Shown one piece after another: positions 25,799 through 33,634 of a stretch of 44,820 nt of DNA (position 1 is the stretch's first letter; every line of letters starts with the position of its first letter). Made by a program: the position numbers and the translations under genes. The notes beneath the pieces are model-generated. The model did not search any database. It saw nothing but the letters and a program-made list of their open reading frames with translations, and was not told the DNA's origin. This stretch comes from Xanthobacteraceae bacterium (GTDB lineage: Bacteria; Pseudomonadota; Alphaproteobacteria; Rhizobiales; Xanthobacteraceae), in contig JAIENY010000050.1 in NCBI GenBank assembly GCA_019750915.1, forward strand, positions 1-44,820, given 5' to 3'.

Positions 25799-26803
25799 AT
25801 GATGGTTGCGAAAGTCCCGGCGAAAGAGAGTGCCGGATTGCGTCTGGGCGTCATCGGAGCTGGTGTGATGGGCAGCAATCACGCTCGTGTCCTTGCAGGT
25901 CTTCCCGGTGTGACATTGGTCGGGGTCACCGACCCGGCGGCGGAGAGCCGATCGCGCGTCACCCAAATGGCGGGCTGCCCAACTTTCGAGACGGTCGAGG
26001 AACTGCTCGACGCCGGTCTGGACGCGGTGACGATTGCTGCGCCAACCCATCTGCACCGCGATGTTGCTCTGGCCTGTATTGCTCGCAAAGTAAATGTGCT
26101 GGTGGAGAAGCCGATCGCATCCACCGCGGAAGAGGGGCATGAGATCATCAATGCTGCCAAGGCGGCGGGTGTGACTTTGATGGTTGGTCACGTTGAGCGT
26201 TTTAATCCCGCGGTCGCCGCTATCAAGCAGGCGATCAAGGACGAGGAGATTCTTTCCGTCGCCATCACCCGTGTCGGTCCGTTTCCCCCGCGCATGTCGA
26301 ATGTCGGCGTGGTAATCGATCTTGCTGTTCATGACATCGATCTGATCCGTTGGTTCACCGAGTCCGACATCGTCGACGTGCAGCCGCAGCTTGCGAGCGC
26401 CGTTGCCGAACGCGAGGACATCGCGCTTCTGCAATTCCGCACCGCCTCGGGCGTGCTTGCTCACATCAACACGAACTGGCTGACGCCGTTTAAAGCGCGC
26501 AGCGTGACGGTGGCGACGCGCAAGAAATATATTCAGGGCGACCTGTTGACCCGTCAGGTGACGGAGTGCTTCGGCTTCCAGCCGGACGGCAGTTATTCGA
26601 TGCGCCATCTATCGGTCGGTCATGACGAGCCTTTGCGCGCCGAGCTGATGGCTTTCATCCGTGCGGTGCGGAGCGGCGACAAGCCCGCGGTCACCGGCGA
26701 GGAGGGTGTCGCCAGCCTCGAGATCGCAATCAAGTGCCTCGATACTCCGGCCACTGCGATCGCCCAGCCGCACCGCAGCGGCCCGCGCGTCGTCGCAGGC
26801 TGA
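25799..26803 (+). CDS. Gfo/Idh/MocA oxidoreductase (WbpB/GnnA-like)
   Basis: A 334-residue NAD(P)-dependent oxidoreductase: LGVIGAGVMGSNHARVLAGLPGVTLVGVTD is the Rossmann motif, VLVEKPIASTAEEG carries the EKP signature, and GHVERFNPAV and VIDLAVHDIDLIRW (active-site His/Asp) follow. ATG 25799 is preceded by AAAGG. The partner gene downstream is a WbpE/GnnB-like aminotransferase. Two known pathways use such a pair: WbpB/WbpE on UDP-GlcNAcA for O-antigen, or GnnA/GnnB on UDP-GlcNAc to make the GlcN3N lipid A backbone. No wbpA or wbpD is in the window, and GlcN3N lipid A is known in Bradyrhizobium and relatives, so I favour GnnA. Confidence 0.85.
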   Translation: MMVAKVPAKESAGLRLGVIGAGVMGSNHARVLAGLPGVTLVGVTDPAAESRSRVTQMAGCPTFETVEELLDAGLDAVTIAAPTHLHRDVALACIARKVNVLVEKPIASTAEEGHEIINAAKAAGVTLMVGHVERFNPAVAAIKQAIKDEEILSVAITRVGPFPPRMSNVGVVIDLAVHDIDLIRWFTESDIVDVQPQLASAVAEREDIALLQFRTASGVLAHINTNWLTPFKARSVTVATRKKYIQGDLLTRQVTECFGFQPDGSYSMRHLSVGHDEPLRAELMAFIRAVRSGDKPAVTGEEGVASLEIAIKCLDTPATAIAQPHRSGPRVVAG

Positions 26804-26832
26804 ACAGAAAAATCTTCTTATTGGTAGACGCA

Positions 26833-27981
26833 ATGAATCAGCATATTCGCACAGAACCTGTCGCTTTTATCGATATCGGCGCGCAGCGTCGCCGCCTCGG
26901 CAGCCTCATTGATGAGGCGGTGGGCCGCGTGCTGACGCATTGTCAGTTCGTCAACGGGCCGGAAGTGACCCAGTTCGAGGCCGATCTTGCGGCCTTTAGC
27001 GGTGCCAAGCATGTCGTCGCCTGCGCGAGCGGCACCGATGCGTTGCTGATGGTTCTGATGGCCAGGAATGTCGGCCCCGGTGATGCTGTGCTGGTGCCGT
27101 CCTTTACCTTCTGTGCGACCGGCGAAGTGGTGGCACTGGCCGGAGCGACGCCGGTGTTCGTCGATGTCGATGAGAAAACCTTCAATATGGATATTGCCTC
27201 GCTCAAGCGCGGCATCGCCACCGCGCGAAAGCTGGGCCTTAACGTTAAGGCAGTGACCCCGGTCGATCTGTTCGGCCAGCCTGCCGATCATGATGCAGTT
27301 GCGGCTGTCGCCAAGGCGGAAGGAATTTTCGTGCTGGATGACGCGGCGCAGGGTTTCGGTGCCATCTATAAGGGCAAGCGGCTCGGGACTTTCGGGCTTG
27401 CGACCGCAACCAGCTTCTTCCCTGCAAAACCGCTCGGGTGCTACGGCGATGGCGGCGCGATCTTCACCGATGATGCCGATCTCGCCGAAGCCCTTCGCAG
27501 CGTCCGTGTGCATGGTGCGGGCAAGGACCGTTACGATAACGTACGCTTGGGCTTGACCGGACGCCTCGACACCATTCAGGCTGCGATCCTGATCGAAAAG
27601 CTGAAGATCTTTCAGGATGAGATCGACCAGCGCAACGCAGTTGCGCGTCGCTATGCCGACGGCCTGAAAGATGCGGTCGCGGTGCCTCATGTGACCGAAG
27701 GCAACGTCTCGACCTGGGCGCAATACACCATCCGTATCAAGCCCGGCACGCGCGAGGCGTTTGCGGAGGCGCTGAAGGCCAAGGGCGTGCCGACCGCGAT
27801 CTATTATCCGAAGTCCATGCACCAGCAGACGGCGTACAAGAATTATCCCGTAGCCGAGGGCGGCCTGCCGGTCTGCGAGAAGCTGTCCGAAGAGTGCATC
27901 AGCCTGCCGATGCACCCTTATCTCGATCCGGAAGCCCAAGATCGCGTCATCAAGGCTGTGCGCGACGCGGTTGGCGGCTGA
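26833..27981 (+). CDS. DegT/DnrJ/EryC1/StrS aminotransferase (WbpE/GnnB-like)
   Basis: A PLP-dependent sugar aminotransferase of 382 residues. FVNGPEVTQFEADLAAFSG and CASGTDALLMVLMA form the N-terminal domain; VLDDAAQGFGAIYKG has the PLP-contacting Asp, and SFFPAKPLGCYGDGGAIFT contains the Schiff-base Lys and closely resembles WbpE. LTGRLDTIQAAILIEKL and SLPMHPYL close the fold. It would aminate the C3-keto sugar made by the oxidoreductase 29 bp upstream. A longer ORF start at 26734 lies inside that upstream gene and is unlikely; ATG 26833 begins the conserved sequence. murJ follows after 43 bp, probably in the same transcript. Confidence 0.88.
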   Translation: MNQHIRTEPVAFIDIGAQRRRLGSLIDEAVGRVLTHCQFVNGPEVTQFEADLAAFSGAKHVVACASGTDALLMVLMARNVGPGDAVLVPSFTFCATGEVVALAGATPVFVDVDEKTFNMDIASLKRGIATARKLGLNVKAVTPVDLFGQPADHDAVAAVAKAEGIFVLDDAAQGFGAIYKGKRLGTFGLATATSFFPAKPLGCYGDGGAIFTDDADLAEALRSVRVHGAGKDRYDNVRLGLTGRLDTIQAAILIEKLKIFQDEIDQRNAVARRYADGLKDAVAVPHVTEGNVSTWAQYTIRIKPGTREAFAEALKAKGVPTAIYYPKSMHQQTAYKNYPVAEGGLPVCEKLSEECISLPMHPYLDPEAQDRVIKAVRDAVGG

Positions 27982-28024
27982 TATAGCCGTTTTGTCGAAG
28001 CGAGCGATATTGTAGAAGCGGCCG

Positions 28025-29554
28025 ATGCTTGGCCGTATCTTCACCGTTGGCGGTTATACACTATTGTCGCGCCTGACAGGGTTTGCGCGCGACATCATGC
28101 TGGCCGCGATTCTGGGCGCCGGGCCTGTGGCCGACGCCTTTTTCGTGGCGCTGCGGCTTCCGAACCATTTCAGGGCCATTTTCGCTGAGGGTGCGTTCAA
28201 CGCCGCCTTCGTGCCGTCCTATACCCAGGTCCGCGAGCGGGGCGGGCCGGATGCCGCAAGCCTGTTTGCGGACCGCATCTTTACGCTTCTGTTTGCGACG
28301 CAGCTTGTGCTGCTGGCTTTGGCGTGGCTGTTCATGCCGCAGGCGATCTCGATCCTGGCGCCAGGTTTCTCCGATGATCCGGCGCAGCGCGAGCTTGCGA
28401 TTTCTCTGACGCGGATCACGTTTCCCTATTTGCTTTTAATCACGCTGGTAACGCTCTATGGCGGCATCCTGAATGTGATGCACCGTTTCGCGAGTGCAGC
28501 GGCCGCATCGATTTTTCTTAACCTTGCGATGATGATGACGCTGGCGCTCGCCGCGTTCTTCCCGACCGCGGGTCACGCCGCAGCGTGGGGCGTGCTCATA
28601 TCCGGCTTCATGCAGTATTTTCTGCTTGCCGGTGATGCGGCGCGTACTGGCGTGCTGCCGAAGTTCACACCGCTGAAACTCGACGATGACGTGCGCAGTT
28701 TCTTTCGTACGCTCATTCCGGCCACACTCGGCTCGATGGGCACGCAGGTAGCGTTGTTCGCGGACACCATCATTGCAACCTTTCTGGCGTCCGGCGCATT
28801 GTCAGCCCTGTACTATGCCGATCGTCTCAACCAGCTTCCGATCGGTGTAATTGGAATCGCCATCGGCACCGTGCTGTTACCCGAGATGTCGCGGCGCATC
28901 ACAGCTGGCGACCACGAAGGCGCGATGGCCTCTCAGCGCCGCGCGTTCGAGTTTACATTGTTGTTTTCGATCCCGTTTGTTGCGGCCTTCCTCACCGTGC
29001 CTGACGAAATCATGCGTGCGATGTTCGCGCGCGGCGCGTTCTCCAAAGCCGATGCGGCAGAGGCGGGCGCGACGCTGGCGGCTTATGCGGTCGGACTCGT
29101 TCCGTTTGTGTTGATCCGCAGCGCGGTTGCGACTTTCTACGCGCGGAAGGATACGGCGACGCCAGTGAAAGCAGCATTGATCGGAATCGGCGTCAATGTT
29201 CTGCTCAAGCTTGCTCTTGTGGGATCGTTGGCTCAGATCGGCCTCGCACTCGCGACCGCGGTGGGTCAATGGATCAATCTGCTGCTGGTTATTCTATTCG
29301 CGGTCAGACGCGATTTTCTTGAGTTTGACAGCTCGTTCAGAAGTGCTTTGTTCAAGTTTGTGGTAGCCGGAATAGTTCTTGCGGCGGCCTTATGGGGCAC
29401 ATCCCATGTGGCCGCAGACTGGATTTCGCACCTGCCGTCCTTTCGGTCGGAGGTAAAGCTGATGTTGCTGATCCTTGTCGGTACACTCGTGTACGCGGCG
29501 TCGATCGTGGGAATGTTCGGGATGCGTTGGCTGCGTACGCTTGTTCGCCCCTGA
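28025..29554 (+). CDS. murJ: Lipid II flippase MurJ (MviN)
   Basis: A 509-residue MOP-superfamily protein with about 14 membrane helices. MLGRIFTVGGYTLLSRLTGFARDIMLAAILGAGPVADAF-type sequence at the start, FRAIFAEGAFNAAFVPSYTQV, LPIGVIGIAIGTVLLPEMSR and ARKDTATPVKAALIGIGVNVLLKLAL are the hallmark MurJ segments. It moves lipid II to the periplasmic side for peptidoglycan synthesis. It ends the rightward run started by the oxidoreductase gene and is followed by a strong hairpin. In the shorter Wzx proteins these motifs are absent, so an O-antigen flippase role is unlikely. Confidence 0.96.
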   Translation: MLGRIFTVGGYTLLSRLTGFARDIMLAAILGAGPVADAFFVALRLPNHFRAIFAEGAFNAAFVPSYTQVRERGGPDAASLFADRIFTLLFATQLVLLALAWLFMPQAISILAPGFSDDPAQRELAISLTRITFPYLLLITLVTLYGGILNVMHRFASAAAASIFLNLAMMMTLALAAFFPTAGHAAAWGVLISGFMQYFLLAGDAARTGVLPKFTPLKLDDDVRSFFRTLIPATLGSMGTQVALFADTIIATFLASGALSALYYADRLNQLPIGVIGIAIGTVLLPEMSRRITAGDHEGAMASQRRAFEFTLLFSIPFVAAFLTVPDEIMRAMFARGAFSKADAAEAGATLAAYAVGLVPFVLIRSAVATFYARKDTATPVKAALIGIGVNVLLKLALVGSLAQIGLALATAVGQWINLLLVILFAVRRDFLEFDSSFRSALFKFVVAGIVLAAALWGTSHVAADWISHLPSFRSEVKLMLLILVGTLVYAASIVGMFGMRWLRTLVRP

Positions 29555-29565
29555 TCGACCCGAAA

Positions 29566-29591
29566 AAAGGCGGGCGCCGACGCCCGCCTTT
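29566..29591. terminator. Bidirectional intrinsic terminator between murJ and the CHRD gene
   Basis: AAAGGCGGGCG-CCGA-CGCCCGCCTTT, perfect 11-bp arms with a 4-base loop and T/A tracts on both sides, between two convergent stop codons (29554 and 29613). Confidence 0.92.
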
Positions 29592-29612
29592 CGGTCTTTT
29601 TCTTATGATGGG

Positions 29613-30035
29613 TTATTTTGTTACCTGGGCGCGGATTTCGCCGCCGGGGTGCGCGGCGGTATGAAAGTTGATATACATCTTGCCAGCCAGAAGATCAGCG
29701 GCCTGAGCATCGGTGAGCGTGGCGCTACCTTCCGCGCCACTGGCCGTGTCCTTGAGTGGGACAAGAACAGGGGCGTTTTTGCCAGGCTCGGCTGGGCCAT
29801 GGAAATGGGCCATCGTTGCCGGTCCAGACAGGCCCGAATACGCGACTTTCCACTTCAGGACCTTGCTTTCGGTGTCATAGGTGACATCGGCTGTTCCGGT
29901 GCCCTTACTGTCGTTTGAAGGCACCTCGCTGGCGCCGGTGAGATTAAGTTTCATCTTCATCGTTTCGGCATTCGCCGATGAAATCGCGAATGTCGTCACT
30001 GTCAAAAACGCCGCACCGATCAATTTGCCGTACAT
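29613..30035 (-). CDS. CHRD-domain secreted protein
   Basis: A 140-residue protein with an N-terminal signal peptide (MYGKLIGAAFLTVTTFAISSANA, cleaved after ANA) and a single CHRD domain: KLNLTGASEVPSNDSKGTGTADVTYD, LKWKVAYSGLSGPATMAHFHGPA, and GKMYINFHTAAHPGGEIRAQV. CHRD was first described in chordin; bacterial members are periplasmic or secreted, of unknown function, with conserved His residues that may bind metal. GGAGG five bases before the ATG is a strong ribosome-binding site. It has its own divergent promoter region opposite the EamA gene and shares a terminator with murJ, so it is monocistronic. Confidence 0.92.
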   Translation of the reverse strand: MYGKLIGAAFLTVTTFAISSANAETMKMKLNLTGASEVPSNDSKGTGTADVTYDTESKVLKWKVAYSGLSGPATMAHFHGPAEPGKNAPVLVPLKDTASGAEGSATLTDAQAADLLAGKMYINFHTAAHPGGEIRAQVTK

Positions 30036-30146
30036 ACATTCCTCCGGGAAGCAGATGTGGGACGATGGTTATAATCCCGGAGCGACAGAATTGCTTCATC
30101 ATCGCGCGAATATGATGAGGGCCAGATCCGCCACGGCGATGACCCG

Positions 30147-31139
30147 ATGAATGTACTCAAGGCCGTTTCCCTGAAGATACTGAGCACGTTGATGTTTGCC
30201 GTCATGGGCGCTCAGGTGCGGTACCTGGAAGGCATATTCCCGGTCGGGCAGGTCGCGTTTTTCCGATCGCTGTTCGCGTTGATTCCGCTGCTGGTGTTTT
30301 TTGCGTTGCGGGGTGAATTGGGCAGGGCGTTCAAAACGAAACACCCCTCCGCTCATCTGATTCGGGGCGTCTTCAGCATCACCGGCACGTTTTGTACTTT
30401 TGCGGCTCTGGCGCGGATTCCGATCGGCGATTTCACCGCGATCGCTTTTGTCGCTCCTCTTATTACCGTGGTTTTTGCGGCTACGATGCTGAAGGAAACG
30501 GTGCACGCTTATCGTTGGGGTGCCGTCGTCGCCGGTTTCGGCGGGGTGATGTTGATGCTTTCGCCGTACTTTCAGAGCCACGCCGCCGTAACCTCCAGTG
30601 CGATTGCCGGAATCGCTTTCGCGTTTGCTAACGCCATCAGCGGGGGAGGCGCGACCATCCAGATTCGCCAGATCACGCAGACCGAGACAACCGCGGCAAT
30701 CCTGACGTACATGACGTTGATTGTGATGGGCGCTGCGCTCCTCACTCTGCCGTTCGGCTGGATCGCGCCGGCGACCTGGGAGCATTGGGTTCTGCTGATC
30801 GGGATTGGCGTGGCGGGAGGCCTCGGACAGATGACTTTTACGGAGAGCTATCGCTATGCGCCCGCATCCTTCCTGGCGCCATTCGACTACACGGCAATGC
30901 TTTGGGCCTATCTGCTGGGGTATTGGATTTTCGCCGAGGTAGCGACGCCCTGGGTACTGCTCGGTGCCGTGATTATCGCTGCGTCCGGCATCTTTGTGAT
31001 CCTGCGCGAGCGATATCTTGGCCTCAAACGCCTGCGCGACATGCCGGTCGCCGCGATCGGCGCGATGGCGGATCATGAGCCGGACCCCGACGCGCCGGTG
31101 ACGGCTTTGGCGCAAGCGCCGATGCACAAGGCGTCCTGA
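30147..31139 (+). CDS. DMT-superfamily EamA transporter
   Basis: A 330-residue inner-membrane protein with ten predicted helices in two EamA repeats. The first repeat begins LKILSTLMFAVMGAQVRYLEG and contains VGQVAFFRSLFALIPLL and ARIPIGDFTAIAFVAPLITVVFAA; the second ends SFLAPFDYTAMLWAYLLGYWIFAE with WVLLGAVIIAASGIFVILRE. A polar C-terminal tail of about 40 residues follows. Members export small metabolites such as amino acids or nucleosides; the substrate cannot be told. It is divergent from the CHRD gene, with thiD 64 bp downstream on the same strand. Confidence 0.9.
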   Translation: MNVLKAVSLKILSTLMFAVMGAQVRYLEGIFPVGQVAFFRSLFALIPLLVFFALRGELGRAFKTKHPSAHLIRGVFSITGTFCTFAALARIPIGDFTAIAFVAPLITVVFAATMLKETVHAYRWGAVVAGFGGVMLMLSPYFQSHAAVTSSAIAGIAFAFANAISGGGATIQIRQITQTETTAAILTYMTLIVMGAALLTLPFGWIAPATWEHWVLLIGIGVAGGLGQMTFTESYRYAPASFLAPFDYTAMLWAYLLGYWIFAEVATPWVLLGAVIIAASGIFVILRERYLGLKRLRDMPVAAIGAMADHEPDPDAPVTALAQAPMHKAS

Positions 31140-31203
31140 GCGGCCCCTGCAACGCTGCACGTAGAGACTTGCTGGAGCCTTCATCCCACGTTACGACGGC
31201 AAC

Positions 31204-32004
31204 ATGGCAACTCCGATCGCACTTTCCATCGCGGGCTCAGATCCATCCGGAGGCGCCGGTATACAGGCAGATCTCAAGACGTTCAGCGCGCTCGGCGTCT
31301 ACGGTGCGGCTGCGGTGACGTCGCTGACAGCGCAAAATACGCTCGGTGTTACCGGCATCCATCAGGTCCCCGCAGCCTTCATTTCAGCGCAGATCGATTC
31401 GGTGCTTAGCGACCTTGCCGTCGGTGCGGTGAAAATTGGCATGGTTGGTGCGCAGGACGCGATCGCGGCAATCGTTCAATCGCTGAGTGCGAGGCCGCTG
31501 CAAAATGTCGTTGTCGATCCGGTGATGATCGCAACGTCGGGCGACCGGTTGCTGGCGCCGGGGGCCATTGCCGCGCTTCGCAACGACCTCCTGCCGCTGG
31601 CCTGTATCGTTACACCGAACTTGCCCGAGGCTGCGGAGCTACTGGGTGAGGCCGTCGCGACCGATGAGGACAGTATCGTAGCGCAGGGCCAACGCATCTT
31701 GGGCTTCGGATCGTCCGCCGTGCTGGTCAAAGGCGGACATGGTGTGGGCGCGGAAAGCATCGATTATCTCGTCACACCGTATGCTGTCGTTCGTTTCGCA
31801 GCGAAGCGGATCGCGACCAAGAACACGCATGGGACAGGCTGCTCGTTGTCTTCCGCGATCGCTGCGGGGTTGGCGAAGGGGGAGGATATCGCAGTTGCCG
31901 TCGGTCAGGCAAAGGACTTCGTGAATGCGGCGATTGCGGCCGCCGACCGCCTGCAGATTGGTCACGGTAACGGTCCAATCCATCATTTCCACCGCTTTGG
32001 CTGA
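31204..32004 (+). CDS. thiD: Hydroxymethylpyrimidine / phosphomethylpyrimidine kinase
   Basis: A ribokinase-fold protein of 266 residues. ALSIAGSDPSGGAGIQADLKTFSALGVYG is the ThiD N-terminal signature; LTAQNTLGV, VKIGMVG, VVDPVMIATSGDRLL, TPNLPEAAELLG and the ATP/anion-hole motif KNTHGTGCSLSSAIAAGLAKG follow. It phosphorylates HMP twice to give HMP-PP for thiamine synthesis. No other thiamine gene is in the window and no TPP riboswitch was recognised in the 64 bp upstream, so it may be constitutive or cotranscribed with the EamA transporter. Confidence 0.95.
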   Translation: MATPIALSIAGSDPSGGAGIQADLKTFSALGVYGAAAVTSLTAQNTLGVTGIHQVPAAFISAQIDSVLSDLAVGAVKIGMVGAQDAIAAIVQSLSARPLQNVVVDPVMIATSGDRLLAPGAIAALRNDLLPLACIVTPNLPEAAELLGEAVATDEDSIVAQGQRILGFGSSAVLVKGGHGVGAESIDYLVTPYAVVRFAAKRIATKNTHGTGCSLSSAIAAGLAKGEDIAVAVGQAKDFVNAAIAAADRLQIGHGNGPIHHFHRFG

Positions 32005-32098
32005 TATCAGCATCCGTTGTCGTCTGGTTGTCGCACAGCGCTGTTAGTTGCGATTTGATTGTCACATTTCGCTTCCAACTGACGTCTGGATCGCCGCC

Positions 32099-32752
32099 AT
32101 GAACAAAGACCTCGACAAGTCCACAGTTCAAACTGCGTACGCGCGTTGGGCGCCGATTTACGATGCGGTGTGCGGACCCGTCATGGTGAAGGGTCGCCGC
32201 GCCGCCGCCGCCGCCGCGCGTTCGGTCGGTGGAAAAATCCTGGAAGTTGGCGTTGGCACAGGCCTGTCGTTTGACGATTATGATGCGACGACCGAGATCA
32301 CCGGCATCGACATGAGCGCACCGATGCTGGAGAAGGCGAGAACAAAAATGGCGAGCGGCCGGTATCCGTTCGTGAAGGATGTGGTCCAGATGGACGCCCA
32401 CAACATGACATTCGCGGACGCGACGTTTGACTGCGTCGTCGCGCAATTCGTGATTACGCTGGTCGAAAATCCCGAGCGAGTACTGTCCGAGTGCCATCGG
32501 GTGGTGAAACCAGGCGGTCGGATCATTCTCGTCAATCATCTTTATTCGGAGGTTGGCCTGGCCGCTGCTGTCGAACGCTGGGCCGCCAAGAAAACCCGTT
32601 CGCTGGGACTTCGCCCCGAGTTCCCTTTCGCGCGGCTAGAGGCTTGGGCGCAGTCCAACGACAATGCCACCCTGGTCGAGCGTCGGAAAGTTGCGCCATT
32701 CGGTATCTACACGCTGGTTTGTTTTGAGCGGACGTCGGCTATCGCAGCTTAA
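32099..32752 (+). CDS. pmtA: Phosphatidylethanolamine N-methyltransferase (PmtA-like)
   Basis: A class I SAM-dependent methyltransferase of 217 residues from ATG 32099. It has the Rhodobacter-type PmtA N-terminus VQTAYARWAPIYDAVCGPVMVKGRR, then motif I KILEVGVGTGLSFDDY, ITGIDMSAPMLEKAR (motif II acidic residue), and FDCVVAQFVITLVENPERVLSECHRVVKPGGRIILVNH. Such enzymes methylate phosphatidylethanolamine towards phosphatidylcholine, an abundant lipid of Bradyrhizobium-group membranes. An upstream in-frame start at 32048 is less likely because conservation begins near 32099. Ubiquinone-type methyltransferases share the fold, but the AYARWAPIYD start favours PmtA. Confidence 0.85.
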   Translation: MNKDLDKSTVQTAYARWAPIYDAVCGPVMVKGRRAAAAAARSVGGKILEVGVGTGLSFDDYDATTEITGIDMSAPMLEKARTKMASGRYPFVKDVVQMDAHNMTFADATFDCVVAQFVITLVENPERVLSECHRVVKPGGRIILVNHLYSEVGLAAAVERWAAKKTRSLGLRPEFPFARLEAWAQSNDNATLVERRKVAPFGIYTLVCFERTSAIAA

Positions 32753-32757
32753 TTTCC

Positions 32758-32775
32758 AAGGCCTTTACAGGCCTT
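32758..32775 (+). terminator. Hairpin after pmtA
   Basis: AAGGCCT-TTAC-AGGCCTT, a perfect 7-bp stem just after the pmtA stop and 43 bp before the next gene. It is followed by only a short T/A tail, so it would be a weak terminator; it also reads as a tandem repeat of AGGCCTTTA. Confidence 0.4.
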
Positions 32776-32817
32776 TATCGTCACCCGAACGTCATACGAC
32801 TCTGTTAGCGCTCCGCC

Positions 32818-33630
32818 ATGGACAAAGCCCTCACAAACGACGGCACTCCGGAAAAGACCTTCCGAACCTTGTTCATCTCCGACGTTCACCTCGGAGCGAA
32901 AGGATCGCAGGCGGAGCGGCTCTTGGATTTCCTCCGTGTCCACGACGCGGAGACCATTTACCTTGTCGGCGATATCATCGACGGCTGGGCGTTGAAATCG
33001 AACTGGCACTGGCCGCAATCGCACAACGATTTCGTGCAGAAAATGCTGCGCCGGGTCCGTAAGGGCGCCAAGGTCTACTACATCCCCGGCAACCACGACG
33101 AATTCCTGCGCTCTTATTACGGAACGCATTTTGGTGGCGTGGAAGTCTTGGAGCAGATAATCCACGAAGGGCTCGACGGGAAGCGCTATCTCGTCATTCA
33201 CGGTGACATCTTCGACCTCGTGGTCCAGAACGCGCGCTGGCTCGCGCATCTGGGCGACAAGGCCTACGACCTTGCGATCCAGTCGAATCGTCTGGTGAAT
33301 ATGTTTCGCCGCATGTTCGGCTTTCCTTACTGGTCGCTGTCGCAATGGGCGAAGCAGAAGGTCAAGAACGCAGTCAACTACATTGGCGCGTTCGAGGAGA
33401 CGCTGGCCGGTGAGGCCAAGCGGCACGGCGCGGATGGCGTGATTTGCGGCCATATTCACTTCGCAGTCATCCGAGACCATGATGGTATCCGCTACATGAA
33501 CTGCGGTGACTGGGTCGAGAGCTGCACGGCGCTGGTCGAACATCATGATGGCCGTTTTGAGATTTTGACCTGGACCGTGCCATTGCGGCTGCAGGAGTCG
33601 CAGCCGACGATGGCTGCGCAGGCGGCCTGA
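32818..33630 (+). CDS. LpxH-like UDP-2,3-diacylglucosamine diphosphatase family metallophosphoesterase
   Basis: A calcineurin-like phosphoesterase of 270 residues with the full two-metal set: LFISDVHLG, YLVGDIIDGW, YIPGNHDEFLRSYYG, LVIHGDIFDLVVQNARWL and ICGHIHFAVIRD. The aromatic-rich insertion after the HGD motif (WLAHLGDKAYDLAIQSNRLVN) matches the UDP-2,3-diacylglucosamine hydrolase family. Many alphaproteobacteria use the unrelated LpxI for this lipid A step, so this protein may be a paralogue acting on another nucleotide- or phospho-lipid. The GT4 gene starts 4 bp after its stop, implying a tight functional pair. Confidence 0.85.
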   Translation: MDKALTNDGTPEKTFRTLFISDVHLGAKGSQAERLLDFLRVHDAETIYLVGDIIDGWALKSNWHWPQSHNDFVQKMLRRVRKGAKVYYIPGNHDEFLRSYYGTHFGGVEVLEQIIHEGLDGKRYLVIHGDIFDLVVQNARWLAHLGDKAYDLAIQSNRLVNMFRRMFGFPYWSLSQWAKQKVKNAVNYIGAFEETLAGEAKRHGADGVICGHIHFAVIRDHDGIRYMNCGDWVESCTALVEHHDGRFEILTWTVPLRLQESQPTMAAQAA

Positions 33631-33634
33631 CGCG

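Noticed and set aside
26818..28044. 408-codon open frame antisense to the aminotransferase gene
   Set aside because: Its translation has no recognisable motif; it mirrors the codon bias of the real gene on the other strand, which has full family motifs.
28025..29554. Reading this gene as an O-antigen flippase (Wzx)
   Set aside because: The GGYTLLSRLTGFARD and FAEGAFNAAFVP segments and the 14-helix length are specific to MurJ.
30099..31184. 361-codon open frame antisense to the EamA transporter
   Set aside because: Very Arg/His/Asp-rich translation with no domain; shadow of a GC-rich membrane-protein gene.
31140..31203. TPP riboswitch before thiD
   Set aside because: The gap is only 64 bp and no CUGAGA-type thi-box element was found.
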